Both the position numbers and the translations under genes were made by a program. Shown here piece after piece: positions 6,685 to 14,801 of a DNA stretch of 18,289 nt; the first letter of the stretch is position 1; the number at the start of each line of letters is the position of its first letter. Under the pieces are notes generated by a model. It was not told where the DNA came from. It searched no databases and worked only from the letters and a program-made list of their open reading frames with translations. Origin of the DNA: RGIG9060 sp036307825. Lineage in GTDB: Bacteria; Spirochaetota; Spirochaetia; Treponematales; Treponemataceae. The stretch is from the NCBI GenBank assembly GCA_036307825.1, contig JAXJWW010000024.1, positions 1 to 18,289 on the forward strand, written 5' to 3'.

Positions 6685-6897
6685 TTACAAATTTTTTTTA
6701 CATCCACAAGCATCACTTAACCAAATTGGTTGTCCTTTTAGAACGCAACTTGTTGCAATCTTTTCTGCAAAATCTGCGGTGAGTTTTTCTTCACATAGTT
6801 TAAACCAAAGCATTTTAAAAATTTCAACACCGTCTTCTTCTAAGATGTCTTTTGAACTTGAACCAATATAGTTTCTATTGTAGATATAATTATTCAT
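6685..6897 (-). CDS. Unrecognised 70-aa protein
   Basis: A strong AGGAGG site precedes ATG 6897, which lies 23 bases after the stop of the Sel1-repeat gene, so it is the second gene of that operon. Sequence features are an Asn/Tyr-rich head (MNNYIYNRNYIG), a helical middle (ILEEDGVEIFKMLWFKLCEEK) and four Cys in the last third, the final two as ACGCKKNL. No known domain is recognised. It may be a small partner of the Sel1 protein, which is inference from operon position. Confidence 0.65.
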   Translation of the reverse strand: MNNYIYNRNYIGSSSKDILEEDGVEIFKMLWFKLCEEKLTADFAEKIATSCVLKGQPIWLSDACGCKKNL

Positions 6898-6920
6898 TAA
6901 TAAACACCTCCTAAAAGATT

Positions 6921-8612
6921 TTACTCATCACACTCTTTCAAAACTGTTTTAATTTCTTCACAATCTGAATCAATTTCCAATGCTTTGGTAAGTAATTCTT
7001 TTGCCTTAAGTTTATCAACTTCTGTTCCAATACCCCTCAGATAGCAATAACCAATATTTGACAATATAATTGAATTATTTGAATTTATTTCAACAGCTTT
7101 TTTATAACAGTTAAAAGCTTCTGTTTCATCCTTTTCTGTTCCTATTCCATTTAAATGGCAATCACCTAGATTAGTCCATGCAACATAATTTTCAGGATTT
7201 ATTTCAATGGCTTTTTTATAACAATTAAAAACTTCTTCTTCATTTTTTTCTGTTCCTTTTCCATTAAAATAACACCATCCTAGATTAGTCAATGCAACAG
7301 AATTATTTGGATCTATTTCAACTGATTTTTTAAAACACTTAAATGCTTCTGTTTCATCCTTTTCTGTTCCTTTTCCATTTTGATAACACCCCCCTAGATT
7401 AGTCCATGCATAAGAATGATTTGGATCTATTTTAATGGATTTTTTAAAACACTTAAATGCTTCTGTTTCATCCTTTTCTGTTCCTTTTCCATTAAAATAA
7501 CACCACCCTAGATTATTCCATGCATCAGAATTATTTGGATCTATTTCAACTGATTTTTTAAAACACTTAAATGCTTCTGTTTCATCCTTTTCTGTTCCTT
7601 TTCCATTTTCATGACAATAACCAAGTTTATTCCATGCATAAGAATGATTTGGATCTATTTCAACAACTTTTTTATAACAGTTAAAAGCTCCTGTTGCATC
7701 ATTTTCTGTTCCTTTTCCATTTTCATGACAATAACCAAGTTTATTCCATGCATAAGAATTATTTGGATCTATTTCAACAGCTCTTTTATAACAGTTAAAA
7801 GCTTCTGTTGCATTCTTTTCTGTTCCAATACCCCTCAGATAGCAATAACCAATATTTGACAATATAATTGAATTATTTGGATCTATTTCAACAGCTTTTT
7901 TATAACACTTAAAAGCTTCTGTTTCATCCTTTTTTGTTCCTTTTCCATTTTCATGACAATAACCAAGATTATTCCATGCATAAGAATCTGTTGGATCTAT
8001 TTCAACTGCTTTTTTGTAACAATTAAGTGCTTCACTTTCGTTCTTTTTTGTTCCAATACCATCTTGATAAAAAGAACCAAGTAGCCTCCATACAACAGGA
8101 GTGTTAGGTTCTAACTTAATATATTTTTTGTAACAGTCAAAAGCTTTTTTTGGATTTTTTTCTGTTCCGATTCCATGTTCATAACAAACACCTATAAAAC
8201 ACCATTTAAAAGCAAATGAATCTTCAATTTTTACAGCCTTTGAAAAATATTCAAAACATTTATTTTTATTAATTTTTGTACCTATACCAACCTTAAAACA
8301 AATACCTATACAAGTTAACAATACTGAATCATTGGGATTATTTTTTTCACAACGTTTACAATAATCAAAGGCTTCTTTTTTATCAGTTTTAACATAATAA
8401 TAAAAAGTATCTTCGTTAAACTTTGCAACTAAAATTTCATTTTTTTTACTTAAGTCGTTTGACTTTTGTTGATTTTTAGAAATAGAAGAATAATTATGAG
8501 AGTTATTGCCACACATCCAATTTGGAACAGAATTATATTCCTTAGAAAAAGATATAAAATCATTTAAATCATTTGACCAAATAGTTTCATTATTCATAAA
8601 ATTTTCATCCAT
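6921..8612 (-). CDS. Sel1-like repeat (SLR/TPR) scaffold protein
   Basis: This 563-aa protein is mostly about twelve Sel1-like repeats of 38 residues, plus partial ones at each end. The consensus runs GTEKDETEAFKCYKKAVEID then PNNSYAWNNLGYCHENGK. SLR proteins are alpha-solenoids that hold partners together. The central repeats are nearly identical in DNA as well as protein (114-bp period), a sign of recent expansion. An unrelated N-terminal segment of about 80 residues (DLNDFISFSKEYNSVPNWMCG) precedes them. There is no signal peptide, unlike many secreted SLR proteins, so it is probably cytoplasmic. ATG 8612 is preferred over the TTG at 8615; ATG 8597 is also possible because no start has a strong ribosome site. 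Operator copy 4 lies 32 bases upstream, and the 70-aa gene follows in the same operon. Confidence 0.85.
   Translation of the reverse strand: MDENFMNNETIWSNDLNDFISFSKEYNSVPNWMCGNNSHNYSSISKNQQKSNDLSKKNEILVAKFNEDTFYYYVKTDKKEAFDYCKRCEKNNPNDSVLLTCIGICFKVGIGTKINKNKCFEYFSKAVKIEDSFAFKWCFIGVCYEHGIGTEKNPKKAFDCYKKYIKLEPNTPVVWRLLGSFYQDGIGTKKNESEALNCYKKAVEIDPTDSYAWNNLGYCHENGKGTKKDETEAFKCYKKAVEIDPNNSIILSNIGYCYLRGIGTEKNATEAFNCYKRAVEIDPNNSYAWNKLGYCHENGKGTENDATGAFNCYKKVVEIDPNHSYAWNKLGYCHENGKGTEKDETEAFKCFKKSVEIDPNNSDAWNNLGWCYFNGKGTEKDETEAFKCFKKSIKIDPNHSYAWTNLGGCYQNGKGTEKDETEAFKCFKKSVEIDPNNSVALTNLGWCYFNGKGTEKNEEEVFNCYKKAIEINPENYVAWTNLGDCHLNGIGTEKDETEAFNCYKKAVEINSNNSIILSNIGYCYLRGIGTEVDKLKAKELLTKALEIDSDCEEIKTVLKECDE
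6990..8300 (-). repeat. 114-bp tandem coding repeat (Sel1 units)
   Basis: About twelve direct repeats of 114 bp encode the Sel1 units. Blocks such as CACTTAAATGCTTCTGTTTC and TCTGTTCCTTTTCCATT recur with few changes between about 7100 and 7950, while outer units are more diverged. This favours length variation by recombination, and collapse or expansion in short-read assemblies. Confidence 0.85.
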
Positions 8613-8644
8613 CAAAAAGTTTGTATTGAAAGAATAATATATTC

Positions 8645-8667
8645 AATCTGTCATTAAGTGATAGAGT
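8645..8667. promoter_or_regulatory. Operator copy 4 (23-bp inverted repeat)
   Basis: AATCTGTC-ATTAAGT-GATAGAGT, upstream of the Sel1-repeat operon. The spacer again begins AT and ends GT, as in copies 1 and 2, so the conservation includes spacer edges. No clean -35/-10 pair stands beside it; TATATT-like sequence lies just downstream on the minus strand. Confidence 0.65.
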
Positions 8668-8718
8668 AAAAATTTTATTTATCAAAATTTTTTTTTATTA
8701 CTTTGTTTGTAATTCATG

Positions 8719-8747
8719 TTGGTTCTTTACTATTTTGATACTATAAT
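8719..8747 (+). promoter_or_regulatory. Promoter of the small plus-strand ORF
   Basis: TTGGTT (8719-8724), 17 bases, then TATAAT (8742-8747). The -10 box is perfect. The ribosome site GGAG (8785-8788) and ATG 8795 follow. Confidence 0.65.
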
Positions 8748-8794
8748 CATCAGGGAATTAACAATTCTTATTGATAAAAATTTCGGAGAATAAA

Positions 8795-8989
8795 ATGCCC
8801 CAAAATCAAGAACTTCAAATGTCACCAATCGGAACAAATCTTCCAGAAAATGAAGATGCCATAAAATTACTTTATTATTTAAAGAAAATTTTTGAAAACT
8901 GTGAGAAAAGAGTAGTAAATAATCATGACTACAAAACTCTTTTTAAATACTTAGATTTTTTCTTGGAGAATGAACAAGAAAGATATTAA
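8795..8989 (+). CDS. Unrecognised 64-aa protein
   Basis: ATG 8795 (MPQNQELQMSPIGTNLPENE) is chosen because GGAG lies 6 bases upstream; the earlier codon at 8771 has no site. The second half is helical and charged (IKLLYYLKKIFENCEKR, YKTLFKYLDFFLENEQERY). No domain is recognised. It has its own promoter. It overlaps by one base the start of a 17-codon ORF (8989-9042, MDRITDTIVDCVKDWFN) that could be a translationally coupled peptide or the residue of a deleted gene. Confidence 0.55.
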   Translation: MPQNQELQMSPIGTNLPENEDAIKLLYYLKKIFENCEKRVVNNHDYKTLFKYLDFFLENEQERY

Positions 8990-9069
8990 TGGATAGAATA
9001 ACCGATACAATTGTTGATTGTGTGAAAGACTGGTTTAATTAAGCCTCGCCATTTCCACCGTCTTCTCCT

Positions 9070-9612
9070 TTATTTTAGCTTAAATTTTTTCTTTAATTTT
9101 TTTATGTATTTGAACATTGAACGAGGACAATACCATTTTGCAATTATCTGCATATATTTTGGAACGCCGTAATATGCTTCTGCAATTGCACCGATAGTAT
9201 CGCTATCTCCACCAATACTGATAGCATTTCTAATAGCGTCTACAAAATTTTCCGATTCAAGAAAACATACAATAGACTGAGGAACAGAACCTTAACAAGT
9301 ACTGGACCATTTATAATTTTCTTGTAAATCCTTAAGTTTAAAATTCAAATTGTAATAGTGGTTATTTACATAATCATAGATTTCTTTTTTTGATTTGCCA
9401 TTTCTTGCTAGCCAGACACAAACTGCAATTGCCTCTGCCCCTTTTAATCCTTCAGGATGATTATAAGTAATTTCTGTAACCATTCTTGAAAGTTTTTTGC
9501 ATTCATACAAATCTTTTGCAATATAACCTACAGGACTTACTCACATACCAGCACCATTACCGTAACTATTGTAAGGTTGTGGATTATCGCTGTATATCCA
9601 TTTGAAGAATAA
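9070..9612 (-). pseudogene. ADP-ribosylglycohydrolase family pseudogene
   Basis: One minus-strand frame from 9612 to the stop at 9070-9072 matches the C-terminal half of ADP-ribosylglycohydrolases (DraG/ARH fold, which remove ADP-ribose from proteins or nucleic acid). In order: FFKWIYSDNPQPYNSYGNGAGM, VSPVGYIAKD, VTEITYNHPEGLKGAEAIAV, then SVPQSIVCFLES and the metal-binding IGGDSDTIGAIAEAYYG. Two in-frame stops break it: TGA 9541-9543, where Arg (CGA) is expected after GAGM, and TAA 9294-9296, where Gln (CAA) is expected before GSVP. Both fit C-to-T changes. The N-terminal half is missing or scrambled upstream of 9612. The intact piece between the stops (9292-9510, 72 aa) should not be taken as a functional gene. 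Confidence 0.85.
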
Positions 9613-9707
9613 AATTCTGACACAGAATTAGCACTTCATTCATGTATTTCTGGAAATTCAAATTTATTATTTTATTTAGGAAGTCTTCCATCTTTAAATT
9701 CATAATC
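9613..9707 (-). pseudogene. Possible further gene relic in another frame
   Basis: In a frame different from the glycohydrolase, this stretch reads DYEFKDGRLPK, stop, NNKFEFPEIHE, stop, SANSVSEFYSSNGYT. It looks coding between its stops (TAA 9672-9674, TGA 9636-9638) but I cannot name it. It may be the frameshifted N-terminal remains of the adjacent pseudogene or a different gene. From 9708 to 9765 I see nothing definite. Confidence 0.3.
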
Positions 9708-9765
9708 TAATCCTTTTTAGATTTTTTTAGTAGCATTCTATTTAAAACATGAATGTCTTCAAAAT

Positions 9766-10959
9766 TTATTCTACAAAAACAACATCATTTAAAATATAGT
9801 TGAATGTTTGTGCAGAACTAAAACTATTTTCTATGTAAGGTGTATTCAAGTCTATAATATCATTAGGATTGTTCGGATTTACTCCGATATAATTTCCATA
9901 AAAAACATCAATTTTATTTTTATTCAAAAGTTTTATTGTTTCTTCTACTTTTTCTTTTGTTCCCGGTGCAATTGAAATTTCATTCATTTCTAGCATTTGA
10001 ACCCAATTTTTGTCAAAGCCTGCTGTTGCGTCATTTCCAAAAAAAGTTGCATCAATTGTTTTGCTAAATTCTTTATTATTATAAACTGCATCAACTGCAC
10101 TTAAAATATATGGTTCCCAGTTGATTTTGGAACCACACAAATAAGTTGTTGGAGCAAAGGTTGCCATACTTTGATTGTAACTTACAAGATAAACTGTTTT
10201 AGATTTTTTTGCTTCTTCGCATGCAATAGCAGGTCCTACTGTGTCGGAATGTTGTGAAATTATTACACAATCTTTTTGTATAAGTTCTTCTGTGATTTTT
10301 TTCTCTGTATTGTAATCTGTCCAAGAATTTGTATATTTTACAATCATCGTTGCTTCAGGAACAATTGATCTTATTCCCAAAATGAATGCGGTGTAACCGG
10401 AAATTACTTCTGGAAGAGGAAATGCACCAACATAACCGATTTTTGCTTGTTCTTTTGTAATCTTATTTTGGTTAATAAGTTCTTGGAGTTTTAATCCTGC
10501 AATTACGCCAGAAACATAACGACCTTCAAATATTTTTCCCATAAAAGTATGATAATTTTTTAAAATAGGTTCTTCGTTTGCGTTAGAACAGGTTGCCTGA
10601 CAAAATTGAATATGTGGATTTTTTTCTGCCACTTTTTTTACAGTTTCGCCAAACCCATAACTTGTACTAAAAATAATATCGCAATTTTCTGAAACAAGTT
10701 CCATAAGAATAGATTCACAATTTGATTCAGGAACATTTTGCTTTGAAATAATTTGAATGGTTGCTCCGTATTTATTAATTAAACTTTTTTCTGTTTTTAT
10801 AAAATTTCCTGTGTAAGATGTACTGGAATCACCAACGTATAAAAATCCTACTTTAAGAAGTTTGGAAGTATCATCCCTAAAAAAAATTATTTGAATAGAA
10901 GAAATGAAAATAATTAAAAAAATGGAAGTAAGAATTGTAATTAAATAATTTTTTTTCAT
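9766..10959 (-). CDS. BMP-family periplasmic binding protein
   Basis: This 397-aa protein has an N-terminal membrane segment (residues about 5-27) without a lipobox Cys, so it is membrane-anchored or secreted. The rest matches the BMP/PnrA/Med family of nucleoside-type ligand-binding proteins: KVGFLYVGDSSTSYTGNF near the start, DIIFSTSYGFGETVKKVAEK, the family signature GYVGAFPLPEVISGYTAFIL, and WTDYNTEKKITEELI with SQHSDTVGPA. Its ATG follows directly on the TAA of the HD-GYP gene (10960), so the two are translationally coupled and probably work together, with this protein sensing a small molecule for the receptor. No ABC permease or ATPase is next to it, which favours a sensory rather than transport role. 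The ligand is unknown. Confidence 0.88.
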   Translation of the reverse strand: MKKNYLITILTSIFLIIFISSIQIIFFRDDTSKLLKVGFLYVGDSSTSYTGNFIKTEKSLINKYGATIQIISKQNVPESNCESILMELVSENCDIIFSTSYGFGETVKKVAEKNPHIQFCQATCSNANEEPILKNYHTFMGKIFEGRYVSGVIAGLKLQELINQNKITKEQAKIGYVGAFPLPEVISGYTAFILGIRSIVPEATMIVKYTNSWTDYNTEKKITEELIQKDCVIISQHSDTVGPAIACEEAKKSKTVYLVSYNQSMATFAPTTYLCGSKINWEPYILSAVDAVYNNKEFSKTIDATFFGNDATAGFDKNWVQMLEMNEISIAPGTKEKVEETIKLLNKNKIDVFYGNYIGVNPNNPNDIIDLNTPYIENSFSSAQTFNYILNDVVFVE

Positions 10960-13335
10960 TTATATTAATTCTCCAGCAATATCAGTTTTTGTATTATAAA
11001 TCTGTTCCACATCAATAGTTTTGTTATCGATTAGTTTTAGGAAAATTTCTACAAGGTTTGGATCAAATTGACTTCCACTACATTTTTTAATTTCTTCCAA
11101 AACAAAATCTAAATCCAATTGCTTTCTGTAAACACGATTTGCTGTCATGGCATCAAAAGCATCTGCAAGGGCAATAATTCTTGCATTTAGAGGGATTTCT
11201 TCACCTTTTAATCCATGTGCATATCCTTTTCCGTCATAACGTTCATGGTGATATAAAGCACCTTCTGCAACATTTTCTAAAAGTGTAAAGTGTCTTAAAA
11301 TTTCAGCTCCTTTTGTAACGTGAGTTTTCATTACAAAATATTCTTCATCAGTTAGACGGGATGGTTTATTCAAAATACTGTCCGGAATACCAATTTTACC
11401 AATATCATGAAGAAGAGCTGTTCTTAACAAACTGTCTAATTGATTTTCTGTGAAATTTAGTTCTTTTGCAATTAAAACAGAATATTCTGCAACACGAGCT
11501 GAATGGTGACTTGTATTTTCATCACGGGCGTCTACAGCTTGTGCAATGGTTAAAATTGTTTCATTACCCATTTCAACTTGCTTTTTGGCAAATTCCAATT
11601 CTCTCTTTTGATTTTCAATTGTTTTTTGAATTTGTGTTCTAAAAAACAACCAAGTAAGATAAATAATTGTAATTGAAAAAACTAGGATGAAATATAAAAT
11701 AAACCACCAGTTTTCATAAAATTCTCTTTCTTTAAAAATTGGATATTGGCTTTCTGCGATAACTTTGTTTCCTTTGTTATCTAAAACTGCTAAGTGGAAT
11801 GTGTAATTTCCAGCAGGAAGGTTTGTGTAAGTAATTGTAGAAAGTTCACTTTGTAACATGACTTTTGGGTTGTTTTCAAAACCTTCCAACCAAATTTTTA
11901 CATAGGGATCATTTAATGAAAAATTTATCAACTCAGGTACAATTTCCACTCTGTGAGTATTTCTTGGTAAATAAGTAACTTCGCCACGTTCTACAGGATA
12001 AATTTTATCATCTGCAGTGATGGATTTTAACATTGAGCGATAGGAATGTGTTGAATAATCATAATTATCAATATTTAAGCAAACAACATTTGTATCTGTA
12101 GAAATATACAAATTTTTATTTTCATCAAGATAATTCCAAGCGTTTGCTGTGATAGAATGAGTTAATCCATTTTTTGAGTTAAGCAATTCATAATCAATTT
12201 TTTGTTTGTTTAGCAATTTTTCTTTTTCTGTAACAAAAATTCCTGCAGATGAAAGAACAAAAATCATTCCATTTTCAGAAATTACAACGTCGTAGTTATT
12301 GTTATAAGGAAAATTATTTAGAACTGTAATTTTTTCATTTGAAAGATAACACAAGCTGTTACTTGTTACTATAAAATAATTTGAAGTGGATGAATCTTGT
12401 ATAATTTTTAAGATTACTTCAGAAGGTAAACCATCTTGTTTTTTGTATGAGCGGACAATTTTTCCATCTTGAATAACGTAAATACCGTTTCCGTCTGTTC
12501 CTGCAAGAATTGAACCATCATTTTGTTCTACAACACACAAAGTTTTTGGATTTTCCATTCCATCAGCTTTTGATAGTGTTCTTATAACTTTATCATTTTT
12601 TATATAAGTGATTCCTAAATCCCCAGAAACTATAATTGTTCCATCTTTTGTTTCTATGACATTTCTAAATCTAGAACCGCAAGTTCCGTCTTTTTCCGAA
12701 AAGTTTTTTATTGTTCCATCTGATTTTACTTGGAAAATCCCTTTGCCAGAAGTTGTTAGCCACATTTGATTTTTTGAATCAACAAAAAGACATCGAATTC
12801 TTGTATCCTTAAAAAAATCGGTAAGAGAATTAAAAAATTCTGAACCATCTTCTGAAATAACAGAAAGCCCGCTATCTTTTCCAATATAAAAGAAATCATT
12901 CCATACTGTTACAGAATTTATTACACCGTCATTTACAATAGCATTTGTGTATATTTCTGAAAAAATTGATTCACTTAATTTTAAAAGTCCAAGTCTGGAA
13001 GAAGTAAACCAAAGATTTCCCTGGTAATCCATAATCATGTGGTCAATGGAACTATTAAAAGAATTTGTGTTCAAAAGTGAAAAATTATTTTGCTTATCTA
13101 AATATCCAACACCGTTATCTGCACAAATAAATGTATATTCGGAATTTGTGAATTTTATAGATTTTAGCGTTTGCAATTTGTTACAAGAAATTGTTTGTGT
13201 TTTATTTAATTTATTCTCGTTTATTTCAAAAATCTTAATTTGGTTATTTGTAGTTCCTGCAAATAGTTTTCCATCTGGACTAAAACTACAACAAGTATAT
13301 CTTGAATCTGTAGAAGAATCTGTTTTGTAAATAAT
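10960..13335 (-). CDS. HD-GYP receptor, C-terminal part (propeller, Y_Y_Y, TM, HD-GYP)
   Basis: The frame is open from the codon after TAA 13336-13338. A start at TTG 13176 is possible but has no ribosome site, and 53 coding-looking codons (YTCCSFSPDGKLFAGTTNNQ) precede it. Numbering from the TTG: beta-propeller blades to about 380 (YQGNLWFTSS, GSILAGTDGNGIYVI), a Y_Y_Y domain 408-475, one TM helix 489-511, a coiled coil 512-545, and HD-GYP 545-715. Catalytic motifs are present: HHSARV, HDIGKIGIP (590-598) and HHERYDGKGY (643-652). The GYP triplet reads GYA here. HD-GYP domains hydrolyse cyclic di-GMP to pGpG or GMP. The propeller is periplasmic and the enzyme cytoplasmic. It continues the 13336-14529 gene in the same frame, so the pair is one receptor split by a nonsense codon. 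Confidence 0.8.
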   Translation of the reverse strand: MIYKTDSSTDSRYTCCSFSPDGKLFAGTTNNQIKIFEINENKLNKTQTISCNKLQTLKSIKFTNSEYTFICADNGVGYLDKQNNFSLLNTNSFNSSIDHMIMDYQGNLWFTSSRLGLLKLSESIFSEIYTNAIVNDGVINSVTVWNDFFYIGKDSGLSVISEDGSEFFNSLTDFFKDTRIRCLFVDSKNQMWLTTSGKGIFQVKSDGTIKNFSEKDGTCGSRFRNVIETKDGTIIVSGDLGITYIKNDKVIRTLSKADGMENPKTLCVVEQNDGSILAGTDGNGIYVIQDGKIVRSYKKQDGLPSEVILKIIQDSSTSNYFIVTSNSLCYLSNEKITVLNNFPYNNNYDVVISENGMIFVLSSAGIFVTEKEKLLNKQKIDYELLNSKNGLTHSITANAWNYLDENKNLYISTDTNVVCLNIDNYDYSTHSYRSMLKSITADDKIYPVERGEVTYLPRNTHRVEIVPELINFSLNDPYVKIWLEGFENNPKVMLQSELSTITYTNLPAGNYTFHLAVLDNKGNKVIAESQYPIFKEREFYENWWFILYFILVFSITIIYLTWLFFRTQIQKTIENQKRELEFAKKQVEMGNETILTIAQAVDARDENTSHHSARVAEYSVLIAKELNFTENQLDSLLRTALLHDIGKIGIPDSILNKPSRLTDEEYFVMKTHVTKGAEILRHFTLLENVAEGALYHHERYDGKGYAHGLKGEEIPLNARIIALADAFDAMTANRVYRKQLDLDFVLEEIKKCSGSQFDPNLVEIFLKLIDNKTIDVEQIYNTKTDIAGELI

Positions 13336-14529
13336 TTATTTATTTTTTATTAAAAATAAAGTTCCGTTATCTGTGACTGTTGCAACATGGCCATTAGAAT
13401 CTGCTGAAATACTTGAAGCATAAGTGATTTGCGGAATTGTTTGAATTACAGAAAGTCCCCCTGTAATAGAAACTAAGCTTAATACACTAGAAGTTCCAAT
13501 ATAAAAAAGTCCGTTAGAATCTTGGGTGATACAACGAATAGAATCAGAAGGTAATCCTTGTTCAGAAGTTAAAACATTTGAAACCGTATCATTAATACTG
13601 ATTGTAATTCCGCCATCATTTGTACCAATCCAAAGTCGGCCAGATTCGTCAGTGTAAAGACAGTTTACATTTTTTATATTTGAAAATTGATTTAATGATT
13701 GAAAAGAACTTCCGGAATAACGATATAAACCATTATAAGTTCCAATCCACAAGGTTCCTTCTTGTGTTTGTTCAATGTCGTTTGCAGTGCCCCCAAAAAG
13801 TCCATTTGAGTTGTTATAAATTGTTGCAACATAAGAATCAAATGGTTTTAATATTGGTTCAAATGCATTTAATTGATTTGCTGAACCAAAAGAAAGAAAT
13901 ATAAATAGAAGAAAAATCGAAGTTTTTTCAAAAGAATTTCTTCTTTCTTTGCGGATTTTTTCCAATTCTTTTATTCTTCTAATTCTTTTGTAAGTTTGAT
14001 ACATCTTAACAACAATAAATAGGAAAAAAATTGTCAAAACTTTATCTAAAAATTCCAAATAAAATTGCCCTATTAAATGTGCAAAAATTATTTTTATTCC
14101 AAAATTCTGCAAAAAGATGGAAACAGCATCGCCCCAAACATTTCCAATCATTCCATCAAAAAATAAGTAATTAAATGGAATGCTAACAAGCAAAGAAAAA
14201 ATTGCAACAAAAAAACTGAGAGATAAAACTCTAAAAATAGAATCTAAAGCACCTTTTCTAAATGCAAGCCCGGTAAAAATTCCAATCATTATGCTTACAA
14301 TTCCGTATGCATAATAAAATTTTGAAAAAACAGTTCCATAAATCAAGTTACACGAAACACCTACAATTGCTCCGCAAACGGGACCTAAAACATATGCGCT
14401 TAAAATTGTCCCAAAAGAATCTAACCAAAAAGGTAATTGAAAATACTCACAAGTAAGTTTTCCAAAATAATTAATGATAATACAAAATGCAACAAATGCT
14501 GAAGTTAGAAAAACGCTTTTACTTTTCAT
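13336..14529 (-). CDS. HD-GYP receptor, N-terminal part (ECF-like membrane domain and propeller)
   Basis: This 397-aa part starts at ATG 14529. Residues 1-175 form about six TM helices resembling substrate-specific ECF (energy-coupling factor) components (PFWLDSFGTILSAYVLGPVC, then GAIVGVSCNLIYG). A basic cytoplasmic linker (RRIKELEKIRKERR), a signal-like helix (about 203-222) and the first propeller blades (EGTLWIGTYNGLYRY, ESGRLWIGTNDGGI) follow. It ends LFLIKNK at TAA 13336-13338, in mid-propeller and in the same frame as the downstream ORF. Together they would encode 1189 residues. No strong ribosome site precedes the ATG, and a TATAAT on the minus strand (14543-14538) stands only 8 bases before it, so the mRNA may be leaderless. 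Truncated alone, it could only make a membrane protein with an incomplete propeller. Confidence 0.75.
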   Translation of the reverse strand: MKSKSVFLTSAFVAFCIIINYFGKLTCEYFQLPFWLDSFGTILSAYVLGPVCGAIVGVSCNLIYGTVFSKFYYAYGIVSIMIGIFTGLAFRKGALDSIFRVLSLSFFVAIFSLLVSIPFNYLFFDGMIGNVWGDAVSIFLQNFGIKIIFAHLIGQFYLEFLDKVLTIFFLFIVVKMYQTYKRIRRIKELEKIRKERRNSFEKTSIFLLFIFLSFGSANQLNAFEPILKPFDSYVATIYNNSNGLFGGTANDIEQTQEGTLWIGTYNGLYRYSGSSFQSLNQFSNIKNVNCLYTDESGRLWIGTNDGGITISINDTVSNVLTSEQGLPSDSIRCITQDSNGLFYIGTSSVLSLVSITGGLSVIQTIPQITYASSISADSNGHVATVTDNGTLFLIKNK

Positions 14530-14755
14530 TAGCAGGGATTATAACCTATTTTCCTTAAAAAAGATAGTTATTTTATAAACTAAATGAGTTGATGTAAGCA
14601 GAAAAATAGGTATAACAAGCAAAGGTTTATATTGACGTAAAGGACTTTTTTCCAAATGTAAAATATTCAGTTAGGAAGTTTTTCAGAAATGCATTTATTT
14701 AAAATTATTTGTACTTTTTCCATTTGCAAAATTAGGAAATGTAACTGCTCAAAAC

Positions 14756-14799
14756 AAAAAAACTTCTTCAATCTAATCCCTCATAGACTGAAGAAGTTT
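14756..14799 (-). terminator. Strong intrinsic terminator (repeat copy A)
   Basis: On the minus strand AAACTTCTTC pairs with GAAGAAGTTT around an inner helix (AGTCT/AGATT) and a GAGGG-containing loop, then seven T residues. The inner pair that mismatches on the plus strand becomes G-U on the minus strand, so the minus strand is the intended transcript. It ends the tandem RNA units and any readthrough from the DUF2828 gene. About 25 bases of the element recur at 18097-18129. Confidence 0.8.
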
Positions 14800-14801
14800 A
14801 C

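Noticed and set aside
2138..8667. The 23-bp repeat as an RNA hairpin or terminator
   Set aside because: Pairing is imperfect in three of four copies without compensating changes, and no U-tracts follow, so a protein-binding DNA site fits better.
13177..13338. Frameshift between the two receptor ORFs
   Set aside because: Both ORFs are in the same frame (14529 and 13176 differ by a multiple of three); only the TAA at 13336-13338 separates them.
13620..13904. Plus-strand 94-codon ORF inside the receptor gene
   Set aside because: It lies opposite clear propeller-repeat coding sequence and has no features of its own.
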